Shown here piece after piece: positions 26,162 through 35,279 of a stretch of 64,000 nt of DNA; the stretch's first letter is position 1, and each line of letters starts with the position of its first letter. The stretch is from Pseudoduganella lutea. Lineage in GTDB: Bacteria; Pseudomonadota; Gammaproteobacteria; Burkholderiales; Burkholderiaceae_D. The position numbers and the translations under genes are program-made. The DNA is taken from the NCBI RefSeq assembly GCF_004209755.1, contig NZ_CP035913.1, positions 2,852,001 to 2,916,000 on the forward strand, written 5' to 3'. The notes under the pieces were generated by a model. It was not told where the DNA came from. It saw only the letters and a list, made by a program, of their open reading frames with translations, and did no database searches.

Positions 26162-27433
26162 ATGGGAAAGATCAGCATTTCAGATATGAAGCCAGCGGAC
26201 ATTGAGCAGGCGCCAATGCAGCCTCTTCCGTTATCTCCCGCCGACTTCCCGCGCTCCCGTCTGCCGGTCGCGCCCGCCCTGTCGCTCGCCTCGTTCCTTC
26301 GGATGGGTGGCGCGCCAGCACCATCGATCCTCGATGCGGGCCAGGTCCGCTTCGTGACCAGTGGCCGCGTTGCGATCGCGCTGGCGTTGAAACAGATGGG
26401 GATCGGGCTTGGCGACACCGTCATGGTGCCGTCTTACCACTGCGCATCGATGATCGAACCGGTCATCTGGGCTGGTGCCACGCCGCTGTTCTACCGCATC
26501 CGCCCCGATACCACGGTGGACCTGGACGACATTGCCGCCAAGGCCGCCAGCACCGGTAACATCAAGGCGCTGATGGCAACCAACTATTACGGCTTTCACC
26601 AGCCGCTGCCGGCACTGCGCGCCTTTTGCGATGCGCATGGCATGCAGTTGCTGGAAGATTGCGCGCACTCATTCCTTGGCCACCACGCCGGGCGCTCGCT
26701 GGGTTCATGGGGCGACTATGCGATCGCCAGCAGCATGAAGTTCTTTCCTGTGTATGAAGGCGGTTGCCTCGTCTCGGCGCGTCATCGGCTCGACGGGGTT
26801 GCCCTGCAGTCGGCCGGTGCGGCCTTCGAGGCGAAGGTCTTCCTGAACTCCGTTGAAAACGGCTTTGCCTATGGCCGGCTGCCACTGCTGCGTGCACTGA
26901 TGGCGCTGCCGATGGCCGCCAAGAACGCCGTGTGGGGGGTGATCAAGGCACGCCGTCATGGCGATGCGCCGGCACTGGCACCTGGGTCGTCCGACGGCGG
27001 TTTCGGTTTCGATCCAGCCTGGTTGACCAAGCGCTCGTCGCTATATTCACGATTGATGTTGCGACTGGTATCGCGCCGCCGGATGGGTGAGCTGCGCCGC
27101 CGCAATTACCGCCGGCTGTACGACGCGCTGTCCACACTCCCCGGCTGCCGCCCCCTGTTCGCTGCCTTGCCGGACGGCGTCTACCCTTGGGTGTTCCCGC
27201 TGTTGTGCGACGACCCCCAGGTGCTTTTCCGCTCGCTGAAAAGCGCCGGGGTCCCGGTGATACGTTTCGGTGAGTACCTGTGGCCCGGCGTCGATGCGAC
27301 CGTGTGTGAAAACAGCGTGAACCTGTCGCGCCGCGTATTGCAGTTTCCCTGCCACCAGGAGCTGCGCGGCGATGAAATCGAATGGATGATCGGCCAGGTG
27401 CGCAGCGCGGTCAACGGAGGAGGACCGCGATGA
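26162..27433 (+). CDS. DegT/DnrJ/EryC1/StrS family aminotransferase-like protein
   Basis: This 423-residue PLP enzyme of the sugar aminotransferase family has LLEDCAHS (Asp166, which contacts the pyridine nitrogen) and SSMKFFPVYEGG, with Lys193 as the expected Schiff-base lysine. It could transfer an amino group to a keto-sugar for EPS, or act on the same substrate as the ligase and decarboxylase of this locus. It is the first gene of a rightward operon and overlaps the next by 4 bp (ATGA). Confidence 0.85.
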   Translation: MGKISISDMKPADIEQAPMQPLPLSPADFPRSRLPVAPALSLASFLRMGGAPAPSILDAGQVRFVTSGRVAIALALKQMGIGLGDTVMVPSYHCASMIEPVIWAGATPLFYRIRPDTTVDLDDIAAKAASTGNIKALMATNYYGFHQPLPALRAFCDAHGMQLLEDCAHSFLGHHAGRSLGSWGDYAIASSMKFFPVYEGGCLVSARHRLDGVALQSAGAAFEAKVFLNSVENGFAYGRLPLLRALMALPMAAKNAVWGVIKARRHGDAPALAPGSSDGGFGFDPAWLTKRSSLYSRLMLRLVSRRRMGELRRRNYRRLYDALSTLPGCRPLFAALPDGVYPWVFPLLCDDPQVLFRSLKSAGVPVIRFGEYLWPGVDATVCENSVNLSRRVLQFPCHQELRGDEIEWMIGQVRSAVNGGGPR

Positions 27434-28530
27434 AATGGCACTTGTACCCGGCAAGCGCGTTTGCCGACCATGCCGAGGCATGGCGCCAGTTGAACGCGGC
27501 CACCACCCGCTCGCCCTTGCTGGAGCCCGAGTTCGTGCTGCCCTTGCTTGCCGAGTTTGGCGACCCGCAAGGGCAACTGGCGCTGTGCGAGGCTGGCGGC
27601 GACACCATTGCGATGGGCATCCTGGCGCCACGCGGGCGCGGCGTGTGGGAAGCGCTGCAGCCGTCGCAGGCGCCGATCGGCCTGTGGTTGCACCGTCCCG
27701 GCATCCCGCTCGACCAGTTATTGCCGCCGCTGACGCGCAAGTTGCCGGGATTTGCGCTGATGGTCGGCTTGAAACAGCGCGATCCGCAACTCGAACCCCG
27801 CCCCGCAGACAGTACCGTCACCAGTACGCTCGATTACATCCGTACCGCCCATGTGCCGATCACCGGCAGCTTCGAGGATTACTGGAATGCGCGCGGCAAG
27901 AACCTGCGCAGCAACCTGAAAAAACAACGTTCGCGGCTGCAGAAGGATGGCATTGCCACGCGCATGCAGATCGACCGGCTGCCAGGCCAGATGGCAGCCG
28001 CCGTGGCGGACTACGGGCGGCTGGAAAGCGCAGGCTGGAAAGCGCAGCTGGGCACGGCCATCCATCCGGACAATGACCAGGGCCGCTTCTACACGGCGAT
28101 GCTGGAAGGGTTCGCGAACCGCGGCCAGGCCGCGGTGTACCGTTATTACTTCGATGCGCAGCTGGTGGCGATGGACTTGTGCATCGAGGGCGATGGCGCC
28201 CTGATCGTACTGAAGACCACCTATGACGAATCGGTACCGGCCAGCCTGTCGCCGACGTTGTTGATGAGAGAGGAATGCTGCCAGCGACTGTTTGATGAAA
28301 GACAGTACGCACGGCTGGAGTTCTACGGCAAAGTGATGGAATGGCATACCCGCTGGACCGACGAAATCCGGACCATGTACCATGTCAACCATTACCGCTG
28401 GCCGGTACTTCGCCAGCTGCATGCCGCCGCCGGCGAACGTAACGCCATGGTGCAGAGGTTGCGCGGCAAATTCGCCGCCCCGGCCCCTGTGCCGGTCGCC
28501 ACGCGGCAGCAAACCTCAACCATGGAGTAA
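27430..28530 (+). CDS. GNAT / FemAB-like N-acyltransferase
   Basis: This 366-residue protein has the double-GNAT layout of FemAB-like proteins (Acetyltransf_6). The diagnostic segment is NLRSNLKKQRSRLQKDGI, followed by the later strand-helix region LVAMDLCIEGDGALIVLKTT. Such proteins move aminoacyl or acyl groups onto sugars or lipids. It is translationally coupled to the aminotransferase (4-bp overlap) and lies 2 bp before the ACP gene, so the ACP may be its donor carrier. Confidence 0.8.
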   Translation: MKWHLYPASAFADHAEAWRQLNAATTRSPLLEPEFVLPLLAEFGDPQGQLALCEAGGDTIAMGILAPRGRGVWEALQPSQAPIGLWLHRPGIPLDQLLPPLTRKLPGFALMVGLKQRDPQLEPRPADSTVTSTLDYIRTAHVPITGSFEDYWNARGKNLRSNLKKQRSRLQKDGIATRMQIDRLPGQMAAAVADYGRLESAGWKAQLGTAIHPDNDQGRFYTAMLEGFANRGQAAVYRYYFDAQLVAMDLCIEGDGALIVLKTTYDESVPASLSPTLLMREECCQRLFDERQYARLEFYGKVMEWHTRWTDEIRTMYHVNHYRWPVLRQLHAAAGERNAMVQRLRGKFAAPAPVPVATRQQTSTME

Positions 28531-28532
28531 AC

Positions 28533-28781
28533 ATGTATCTCGACGAAGTAAAGCAGATTGTCATCGACGTCCTCGCACTTGGCCCGGCTGGCCGCTCGCT
28601 GGACGAGCATTCCGCCCTGCTGGGCAGCATCCCCGAACTGGACTCGATGGCAGTCGTCCAGCTGATCGGCGCGCTGGAAGAGCAGTTCGGCTTCGCGGTG
28701 GATGACGACGAGATCAGCGCCGAAACCTTCGCCACCCTGGGCAGCCTGACCGCTTTCGTCAAGCACAAGCTCACCGCCTGA
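28533..28781 (+). CDS. Acyl carrier protein (exosortase A locus)
   Basis: This 82-residue acidic helical protein carries the phosphopantetheine site ELDSMAVVQL, with Ser38 as the attachment residue. It is an EPS-locus ACP rather than the fatty acid synthesis ACP, whose site reads DSLD. It likely carries the group activated by the ligase at 24.3-25.9 kb, to be used by the FemAB-like or FeeM-like acyltransferases. GGAG precedes the ATG. Confidence 0.92.
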   Translation: MYLDEVKQIVIDVLALGPAGRSLDEHSALLGSIPELDSMAVVQLIGALEEQFGFAVDDDEISAETFATLGSLTAFVKHKLTA

Positions 28782-28792
28782 AACGCCCCGAC

Positions 28793-29659
28793 ATGAACAC
28801 CATCGCCGCCGCGCCGCCCGCGCAGCCGTTCTTCCTGGACAGCGGCGCGGCGGCGCGTTTCTGCCTGTACCACGCGCCTGTCGGCGCATGCCGCGGCGCA
28901 TGGCTCTACCTGCATCCGTTTGCCGAGGAAATGAACAAGTCGCGCCGGATGGCCGCGCTGCAGGCGCGCGCGCTCGCGCAGCATGGTTACGCGGTATTGC
29001 AGCTCGACTTGTACGGCTGCGGCGACAGCGCCGGTGATTTCGGCGACGCGCGCTGGGAAATCTGGCAGGAAGATGCGGCACGCGGCCTGGCCTGGCTCGA
29101 ACAGCAGAGCGGCTGTGCCGCCGGCCTGTGGGGCTTGCGCCTGGGCGCCCTGCTGGCGCTCGATGTTGCACAGCAAATGGCGCAGGCGCGCCCGTTGCCC
29201 GGGCTCCTGCTCTGGCAACCGGTGACGAATGGCAGCCAGTTCCTCACCCAGTTCCTGCGCTTGAAGGTGGCCAGCCAGATGCTGACCGATGGCAGGGATG
29301 GCGGCAACAATAGTGGCGGAACGGCCGCGCTCAAGCAGAGCCTTGCAGCCGGTCAAGCGCTGGAAATCGCCGGCTATACGATCGATCCCGCCCTCGCGCT
29401 GGCGATCGAGACGCGCTCGGCGGACAAATTCACACCACCGGCCTGCCCGGTGCACTGGTTCGACATCGCGGCGGAGAGCGGCCGCCCACTGTCGCCAGCC
29501 GCCGCACGTGCCGTCAGTGCGCTGGGCGCGGCCGGCGCGACTGTGTCGACACACGTCGTCGCGGGCCCGCAATTCTGGGCCACGCAGGAAATCGAGGAGT
29601 GCCAAACGCTGCTCGACGCCACCATCGAATCGCTGCCCGAGCCATGCCATGCCGCCTGA
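28793..29659 (+). CDS. Hydrolase 2, exosortase A system-associated (alpha/beta fold)
   Basis: This 288-residue alpha/beta-hydrolase-like protein has an oxyanion-region strand (AWLYLHPFAEE) and a nucleophile elbow reading WGLRLGAL. The usual GxSxG serine is replaced by Arg116, so ordinary esterase activity is unlikely. A substitution here is compatible with a thioester- or carrier-binding role. It lies between the ACP gene and hydrolase 1, overlapping the latter by 11 bp. These two hydrolases always appear as a pair in exosortase-A loci; their biochemical role is not known. Confidence 0.85.
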   Translation: MNTIAAAPPAQPFFLDSGAAARFCLYHAPVGACRGAWLYLHPFAEEMNKSRRMAALQARALAQHGYAVLQLDLYGCGDSAGDFGDARWEIWQEDAARGLAWLEQQSGCAAGLWGLRLGALLALDVAQQMAQARPLPGLLLWQPVTNGSQFLTQFLRLKVASQMLTDGRDGGNNSGGTAALKQSLAAGQALEIAGYTIDPALALAIETRSADKFTPPACPVHWFDIAAESGRPLSPAAARAVSALGAAGATVSTHVVAGPQFWATQEIEECQTLLDATIESLPEPCHAA

Positions 29660-30611
29660 CGAACAAGCGCTGACGTTCCCCTGTGCCGGCGAGTGGCTGA
29701 CGGCGATCCTGAGCCCTGCCGCGCAGTGCGCTTCGCCTTTGCAGCGGCGCGGTGTGCTGATCGTCGTCGGCGGCCCGCAGTACCGCGCCGGCAGTCACCG
29801 CCAGTTCGCCCTGCTGGCGCGCGCGCTGGCGGCCCAGGGCATTCCGGCCATGCGTTTCGACTACCGCGGCATGGGCGACAGCGGCGGGCCGGCACGCAAT
29901 TTCGAGGACGTCGACAGCGACCTGCGCGCCGCCATCGACCGTTTCATGGCCGCCGTGCCGGGCATGGAGGAAGTGGTGATCTGGGGCTTGTGCGATGCCG
30001 CCAGCGCTGCGCTGTTCTACGCACAGCACGACCGCCGCGTATCCGGCCTCGTGCTCCTCAACCCATGGGCACGCACGCCGGATGGCCACGCGCGCGCCAC
30101 GTTGAAGCACTATTACGTGGAGCGTCTGTTGCAGCCGGCGCTGTGGAAGAAGGTCGCCAGCGGCCAGTTCGAGTTCGGCAAGGCATTGCGCTCGCTTACC
30201 GGCCTGTTGCGGGCATCGCGTGGCGGCGCGACCGAACAGCCAGGAGCGGCCGTTCCTGCTCCATCGGATGCAGCCGCTCCCGCGCCGCGGGCATCCGCAT
30301 CGGCCATGCCTGCCAGCCCGAACCTGCATGCGCGCATGCAGGCCGGCTGGCAAGGTTTTCCAGGCCCGATTTTATTGATTATCAGTGGCGCCGACCTGAC
30401 GGCGCAGGAGTTCCTCGACATGGTGAAGGCATCGCGCCAGTGGCGAAAACTGCTGGCCGCGCCGCGCGTGCAGCGTCGCACGCTGCCGGCGGCGGATCAT
30501 ACATTCTCGCGCCGCGAGTGGCGCGACCAGGTCGCTGCCTGGACCGCGGCATGGGTGCATGAAACCGGACAAACCGGGAACCGGGCACACGAGATCGGAG
30601 CACGGGCATGA
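29649..30611 (+). CDS. Hydrolase 1, exosortase A system-associated (alpha/beta fold)
   Basis: This 320-residue alpha/beta hydrolase has the strand VLIVVGGPQYRAGSH and a nucleophile elbow, WGLCDAASA, in which Cys115 occupies the nucleophile position. The acid/His end can be seen as LPAADHTFSR near the C-terminus. A cysteine nucleophile suggests a thioesterase or acyltransferase acting on the ACP-bound group. The ATG at 29,649 lies inside the end of hydrolase 2. A low-complexity Ala/Pro insert lies near residues 205-225. It overlaps the GT4 gene by 4 bp. Confidence 0.87.
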   Translation: MPPDEQALTFPCAGEWLTAILSPAAQCASPLQRRGVLIVVGGPQYRAGSHRQFALLARALAAQGIPAMRFDYRGMGDSGGPARNFEDVDSDLRAAIDRFMAAVPGMEEVVIWGLCDAASAALFYAQHDRRVSGLVLLNPWARTPDGHARATLKHYYVERLLQPALWKKVASGQFEFGKALRSLTGLLRASRGGATEQPGAAVPAPSDAAAPAPRASASAMPASPNLHARMQAGWQGFPGPILLIISGADLTAQEFLDMVKASRQWRKLLAAPRVQRRTLPAADHTFSRREWRDQVAAWTAAWVHETGQTGNRAHEIGARA

Positions 30612-31894
30612 ATCGCGTGCTCATGATCGCCTATCACTACCCGCCGATGCGCGGCAGCAGCGGCATCCAGCGCACGCTGAAGTTTTCGCAGTACCTGCCG
30701 CAGCATGGCTGGCAGCCGCTGGTGCTGTCCGCCAGCCCGCGCGCCTATGCCAACAGCGGCAACGACCAGTTGGCCGAGATTCCAAAGGAAGCCATCGTGC
30801 ACCGTGCGTTCGCGCTCGACACGTCGCGCCACCTGTCCGTGCGCGGCCGCTACGTGGGCTGGATGGCACTGCCGGACCGCTGGGTGAGCTGGTGCCTGGG
30901 CGCGATTCCCGCCGGGCTGCGGCTGGTCCGCAAATACAAGCCACAGGTAATCTGGTCGACCTACCCGATCGCCAGCGCGAAGCTGATTGGCCTGGCCCTG
31001 CACAAGCTCACGGGCCTGCCGTGGATCGCCGACCTGCGCGACCCGATGACGGACGTCGACTACCCCGCCGATCCGGTGACCCGCCGCTTCTATCGGTGGA
31101 TCGAGGAAAAGACGGTGCGTAACTGCGCGCTGGCCGTGTGCACCACGCCGGGTGCGATCGTTACTTACACGAAGCGCTTCCCCGACATTCCCGCCAGCCG
31201 CTTCGCCTTGATCGAGAACGGCTACGACGAGGAAAACTTTGCCAATGCCGCCGCGCTGCAGAAGCCGCCGACACCGGTTGCCGGCCGGCCCTTCACGCTG
31301 ATCCACAGCGGCATCATCTACCCTTCCGAGCGCGACCCGGTGCCGCTCTTCGAAGCGCTGGCCAGCCTGAAGGAAGGCGGCACCGTGACGGCCGCGCGCC
31401 TGCGCATCGTGCTGCGCGCCACCGCGCACGATAGCTACCTGATCCCGCTGATCGAAAAATACGGCATCGGCGATATCGTCAGCCTCGCGCCCCACATCGC
31501 CTACCGCGATGCGCTGGCCGAGATGCTCGGCGCCGATGGCCTGCTGGTACTGCAAGCCACCAATTGCAACCACCAGATCCCGGCCAAGCTGTATGAGTAC
31601 CTGCGGGCACGCAGGCCGGTGCTCGCGTTGACCGATGCAATCGGCGATACCGCGGCCGCGCTGCGCCATGCCGGTATCGACACGATCGGCCCGCTCGATG
31701 ACAAGGCCGGCATCCAGGAAGCGCTGCTGCGCTTTCTCGAACTGGCGGAGGCGGGCCGCGCGCCGCTCGCATCCGACGAGGCGGTCGCCGCCAATTCCCG
31801 GCGCGCGCGCACGGCGGAACTGGCCCGCCTGCTGCAGCAGGTGTCGGTCTCCGTGCCCAGCGCCCAGGTGAAAGGAACGAGCGAAGCATGTTGA
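30608..31894 (+). CDS. Glycosyltransferase family 4 protein
   Basis: This 428-residue GT-B fold enzyme begins MNRVLMIAYHYPP. The N-terminal acceptor half has WSTYPIASAKLIGL, and the C-terminal donor half contains HSGIIYPSERDP and the donor-site region AKLYEYLRARRPVLALT. It should add a sugar to the EPS repeat. The ATGA overlap with hydrolase 1 and a 7-bp overlap with the next gene place it in the same operon. The donor is unknown. Confidence 0.85.
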   Translation: MNRVLMIAYHYPPMRGSSGIQRTLKFSQYLPQHGWQPLVLSASPRAYANSGNDQLAEIPKEAIVHRAFALDTSRHLSVRGRYVGWMALPDRWVSWCLGAIPAGLRLVRKYKPQVIWSTYPIASAKLIGLALHKLTGLPWIADLRDPMTDVDYPADPVTRRFYRWIEEKTVRNCALAVCTTPGAIVTYTKRFPDIPASRFALIENGYDEENFANAAALQKPPTPVAGRPFTLIHSGIIYPSERDPVPLFEALASLKEGGTVTAARLRIVLRATAHDSYLIPLIEKYGIGDIVSLAPHIAYRDALAEMLGADGLLVLQATNCNHQIPAKLYEYLRARRPVLALTDAIGDTAAALRHAGIDTIGPLDDKAGIQEALLRFLELAEAGRAPLASDEAVAANSRRARTAELARLLQQVSVSVPSAQVKGTSEAC

Positions 31895-32601
31895 ATTCAA
31901 CTTTGAAGCGGCTCCTGCCGACGGCGCTGCTGCTGCTGGCAGCCGCGGCGGCCGGTGCCAAGCCATATTGTGGCGACCTGGCAAATGGCATCGGCCCCTA
32001 CGACTACCGCGAACCGCCGGCCGATGCCTTGTACCTGGTGGAGATGGCGCACTATACCGAGGAGGTCGCCGCGGGCATCAAGGGCAATACCGGCCCGATC
32101 GGCGCCGACCTGGATTACACGCTGCGCGCGTTTCCAAACCATGTGAAGGCGCTGACATCGATGGCAATGGTCGCGGCACGCATGAAGGTCAGCCAGGTGA
32201 ACGGCGCCAAGTTCGTGGTGGAATGCTATTTCGAACGGGCGGTGCGCTTCAAGCCGGACGATGGCATGGCCTGGGGTGCGTACGGCAAGTACCTTTATGG
32301 CGCGGGGCAGGAAGAACGCGCCATGCCACTGCTGAAGAAAGCCTATGACATAGCGCCGGACAACCCTTCCGTCAATTACAACCTCGGCATCGCGTATTTC
32401 CGCGCCAAGAAATACGACCTGGCCGTCAAGCACGCGAAAATCGCCTACCAGCACGATTTCCCGTTCGACGGGTTGCGCAACATGCTCGTCGGCGCACGCA
32501 AGTGGGATGGCAAAGTGGAGCCGCTGCCGGCCAAGGCTGACGAAGCTGCCAGCAAGAAGGACACGGCCCCGGAGGCCGCGCCGGAAACGGCAGCGCGCTG
32601 A
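31888..32601 (+). CDS. Exported TPR protein
   Basis: This 237-residue protein has a signal peptide (about 1-23, ending AGAK) and a helical region with TPR-like repeats (about 120-195, e.g. PDNPSVNYNLGIAYFRAKKY). The C-terminal tail is lysine/alanine-rich. It probably acts as a periplasmic scaffold in the EPS machinery. AAAGGAA lies upstream of the ATG. It is the last gene of the rightward operon and ends 16 bp from the convergent VanZ gene. Confidence 0.8.
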   Translation: MLNSTLKRLLPTALLLLAAAAAGAKPYCGDLANGIGPYDYREPPADALYLVEMAHYTEEVAAGIKGNTGPIGADLDYTLRAFPNHVKALTSMAMVAARMKVSQVNGAKFVVECYFERAVRFKPDDGMAWGAYGKYLYGAGQEERAMPLLKKAYDIAPDNPSVNYNLGIAYFRAKKYDLAVKHAKIAYQHDFPFDGLRNMLVGARKWDGKVEPLPAKADEAASKKDTAPEAAPETAAR

Positions 32602-32617
32602 CCGGTAACGGCAGACC

Positions 32618-33832
32618 TCAGCCCTGCTCCGCGGCGGCGCGCCGCCCCGGTTTCGCGGACCGCGCGCCATGCGCCGGCACGCACCATGGAATGACCCAGC
32701 CCACGCAGGCCAGCACGACCTGCGTGATGTCGCCATACCGGCCCGGCACCGACTGCTGCAGCCACTCCAGCAGGAACACTGCCAGCGCCAGCAACACGGT
32801 TCCCACCACGGCGCCGGCGTCCTGCTGGTGATAGGGCAGGACTTGCCGCAACAGGCAAGCCATCGCCATTGGCGGCCACAGGAACTCGAGAATGTTCTCC
32901 AGCCCGGAGAGGTCGTTCATCTGCCCTTCGAACGGAATCCAGTTGAAAGCACCGTGGAAGGCCGCAGCGTCGCCCTGCATCCGTTCATAGATCGTGAACC
33001 CTGCTGCCAGCAGTGCGACGCCGGTCGCCATCAACATGCGTGGCGGCAACGTGCGTACTACCAGCAAGGCCGGCAATGCCAGCGCCACCGCCGCCACGAG
33101 CTCCAGCGACAGCACACGGCCCACCACCAGCATCTTCCAGCCGCAGACCACCATCGTCAGCAGCAGGTAGAGGCGCAACAGCGGCCGCCCCGGGTTCAAC
33201 AATGTGCACAACAGGATGCCCAGCGCCGTCTGGTAACACCACAGCGTCGCCAGCCGGCCCCAATCAAACCACCAGGGTTCCGTCACCGAGCGATACAGAT
33301 AGCCGACCTTGCTGCGCAACTGCGCGATGTCGAGCGATGGCACCAGGGGGCTGGTTTGCGACAGTATCCACAGGCCGATGACGATCAAGCCCGTACTGGC
33401 CAGCGGCCCCGGGCGGAACCAGGCGTCACGCAGGCGCAGCAACGTCGCTCCGGGCATCGTATGGCGGCTGACCAGCGCCGCCATGAGGCCGCCGATGACA
33501 CTGCCGCCGAAATTCATGGCCACGTCGACCAGGGACGGCACGCGCGACGGCAAATATTGCTGGGCGGTCTCGATTCCCAGGCTGAGCATGGTGCCGGCCG
33601 CGGCAGCCAGCAGCAATGCCACCGCAAATGGCAGGCGCCGTCCGCACCAGGCCACCGCCAGCAAGCCGAACGGCATATATACCAGCACGTTCTGGACGAC
33701 GTCGCCCTTGTCCAGGTAGGTCGGCAAGGTATGCAGGAACGTCCACGGCGCCACCGGCGGCTCGCCCCAGGCGAATGGATACCAGCTGCCATAGATCAGC
33801 AGCACCGCGTACAGCAGCAACAGGAAACCCAT
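32618..33832 (-). CDS. VanZ family membrane protein
   Basis: This 404-residue polytopic membrane protein has an N-terminal VanZ-like domain (about residues 1-120: YGSWYPF, then DVVQNVLVYMPFGLLAV and LPSRVPSLVDVAMNFGGSVIG). Several more membrane segments follow. VanZ homologues occur in many exosortase-A loci but their function is unclear. It follows prsR by 10 bp on the same strand and is probably the last gene of the prsK-prsR unit. Confidence 0.85.
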   Translation of the reverse strand: MGFLLLLYAVLLIYGSWYPFAWGEPPVAPWTFLHTLPTYLDKGDVVQNVLVYMPFGLLAVAWCGRRLPFAVALLLAAAAGTMLSLGIETAQQYLPSRVPSLVDVAMNFGGSVIGGLMAALVSRHTMPGATLLRLRDAWFRPGPLASTGLIVIGLWILSQTSPLVPSLDIAQLRSKVGYLYRSVTEPWWFDWGRLATLWCYQTALGILLCTLLNPGRPLLRLYLLLTMVVCGWKMLVVGRVLSLELVAAVALALPALLVVRTLPPRMLMATGVALLAAGFTIYERMQGDAAAFHGAFNWIPFEGQMNDLSGLENILEFLWPPMAMACLLRQVLPYHQQDAGAVVGTVLLALAVFLLEWLQQSVPGRYGDITQVVLACVGWVIPWCVPAHGARSAKPGRRAAAEQG

Positions 33833-33842
33833 CGGCGGTCCG

Positions 33843-35213
33843 TCAGGCCTGGGCCACCGTGGGCCGGATCGTATGGCGGTCCATCAGGTCGTACAGCGTG
33901 GGACGGCTGACGCCAAGCAGTTCGGCGGCCTTGAGGATATTGCCGTCGACCCGCGCCAGCGCCTTGACGATCGCCTTGTATTCGGCCTCGTCGCGCACCT
34001 GGCGCAGGTTCAGCGGCTCGTCCTCGACAGGCCCCAGGCCCAGGCCGAGGTCGTCGGCCGTGATCGCCGGGCCATCCGCCATGATGATGGCGCGCTTGAT
34101 GCAGTTTTCCATCTCGCGCACATTGCCCGGCCAGTCGTGGCGGGCGATCTGCGCCAGCGCATCGGGCGCGAAGTGCAACATGGACCGGCCTTCCTGCGCG
34201 CAGAAGCGATTCTTGAAATGCTGGGCCAGCAGTACCGAGTCGCCGTTGCGGTCGCGCAGCGGCGGAATCGTCAGCACGATTTCGGACAGGCGGTAGTAAA
34301 GGTCTTCGCGGAACTTGCCGGTGGCGGCCAGCGCTTTCAGGTTCTGGTGCGTGGCGCAGATGATCCGCACGTCGACCGGGATTTCCTCGTGGCCGCCAAC
34401 GCGTTCGATCACGCGCTCCTGCAGGAAGCGCAGCAGCTTGGCCTGCAGCGGCATCGGCAAGTCGCCCACCTCGTCGAGGAAGAACGTGCCACCGTTCGCC
34501 AGTTCCACCTTGCCCTTGGTCTGCTTGACGGCACCGGTAAAGGCGCCCTTCTCGTAGCCGAACAGCTCCGATTCGAGCAGCGTTTCGGGAATGGCCGCGC
34601 AATTGATCGCCATGAACCGCTCCTTCGCCCGTGGCGACAGCTGATGCAGCGCGCGGGCCAGCACTTCCTTGCCGGTGCCGCTCTCGCCCAGCACCATTAC
34701 TGTCGCGGAACTGGGTGCCACCTTTTCGATATTGCGGCAAACCTTCAGCATTCCCGGGTCGCGGCTGATCACGCCGGATAGTGGCGAGTCGGCCTGGCCC
34801 TGCTGCAACCGGCGGTGTTCCTGCTGCAGCCCATGCAGCACGAACGCGCGCTGGATCACCAGGTTCAGCAAATCCGGCTCGCATGGTTTCTGGTGGAAAT
34901 CGTAGGCGCCCATCGCAATCGCCTTCACCGCATGGCTGCGGTCCTGGTTGCCGGTCAGGACAATCACCTTTGTCTCGGGCGCCAGTGCCAGCATCTGCGC
35001 CAGCGTGGCCAGGCCTTCGGTGGCGCCATCGGGATCGGGAGGCAGGCCCAGGTCCATCGTCACGACGGCCGGCTCATGGCGGCGCAACTGGGCCAATGCC
35101 GCTTCGCGGTCGCTGGCCACCACCACGTCATAGGCATCCAGGCTCCAGCGCAGCTGCTTTTGCAGGCCCGGGTCATCCTCGATGATCAACAGCTTCGGTT
35201 TGGTTTGCGTCAC
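33843..35213 (-). CDS. prsR: PEP-CTERM-box sigma-54 response regulator PrsR
   Basis: This 456-residue NtrC-type activator has three parts. The receiver domain (1-120) has acidic residues in IIEDD and phospho-acceptor Asp54 in TMDLGLP. The AAA+ sigma-54 domain has Walker A GESGTGKE (176-183) and the GAFTGA loop (223-228). The C-terminal Fis-type helix-turn-helix (about 415-450) is AAELLGVSRPTLYDLM. It is predicted to bind CTGT-N11-ACAG boxes and turn on PEP-CTERM genes; two such boxes with sigma-54 promoters lie in this window. It follows prsK by 66 bp. Confidence 0.94.
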   Translation of the reverse strand: MTQTKPKLLIIEDDPGLQKQLRWSLDAYDVVVASDREAALAQLRRHEPAVVTMDLGLPPDPDGATEGLATLAQMLALAPETKVIVLTGNQDRSHAVKAIAMGAYDFHQKPCEPDLLNLVIQRAFVLHGLQQEHRRLQQGQADSPLSGVISRDPGMLKVCRNIEKVAPSSATVMVLGESGTGKEVLARALHQLSPRAKERFMAINCAAIPETLLESELFGYEKGAFTGAVKQTKGKVELANGGTFFLDEVGDLPMPLQAKLLRFLQERVIERVGGHEEIPVDVRIICATHQNLKALAATGKFREDLYYRLSEIVLTIPPLRDRNGDSVLLAQHFKNRFCAQEGRSMLHFAPDALAQIARHDWPGNVREMENCIKRAIIMADGPAITADDLGLGLGPVEDEPLNLRQVRDEAEYKAIVKALARVDGNILKAAELLGVSRPTLYDLMDRHTIRPTVAQA

Positions 35214-35279
35214 AACAGTCCTCGTGCCGGATTCCCGGCTCAGTCTTGGCTCCCAGCTTCGGCTTGCAGCTGGCGCGTT

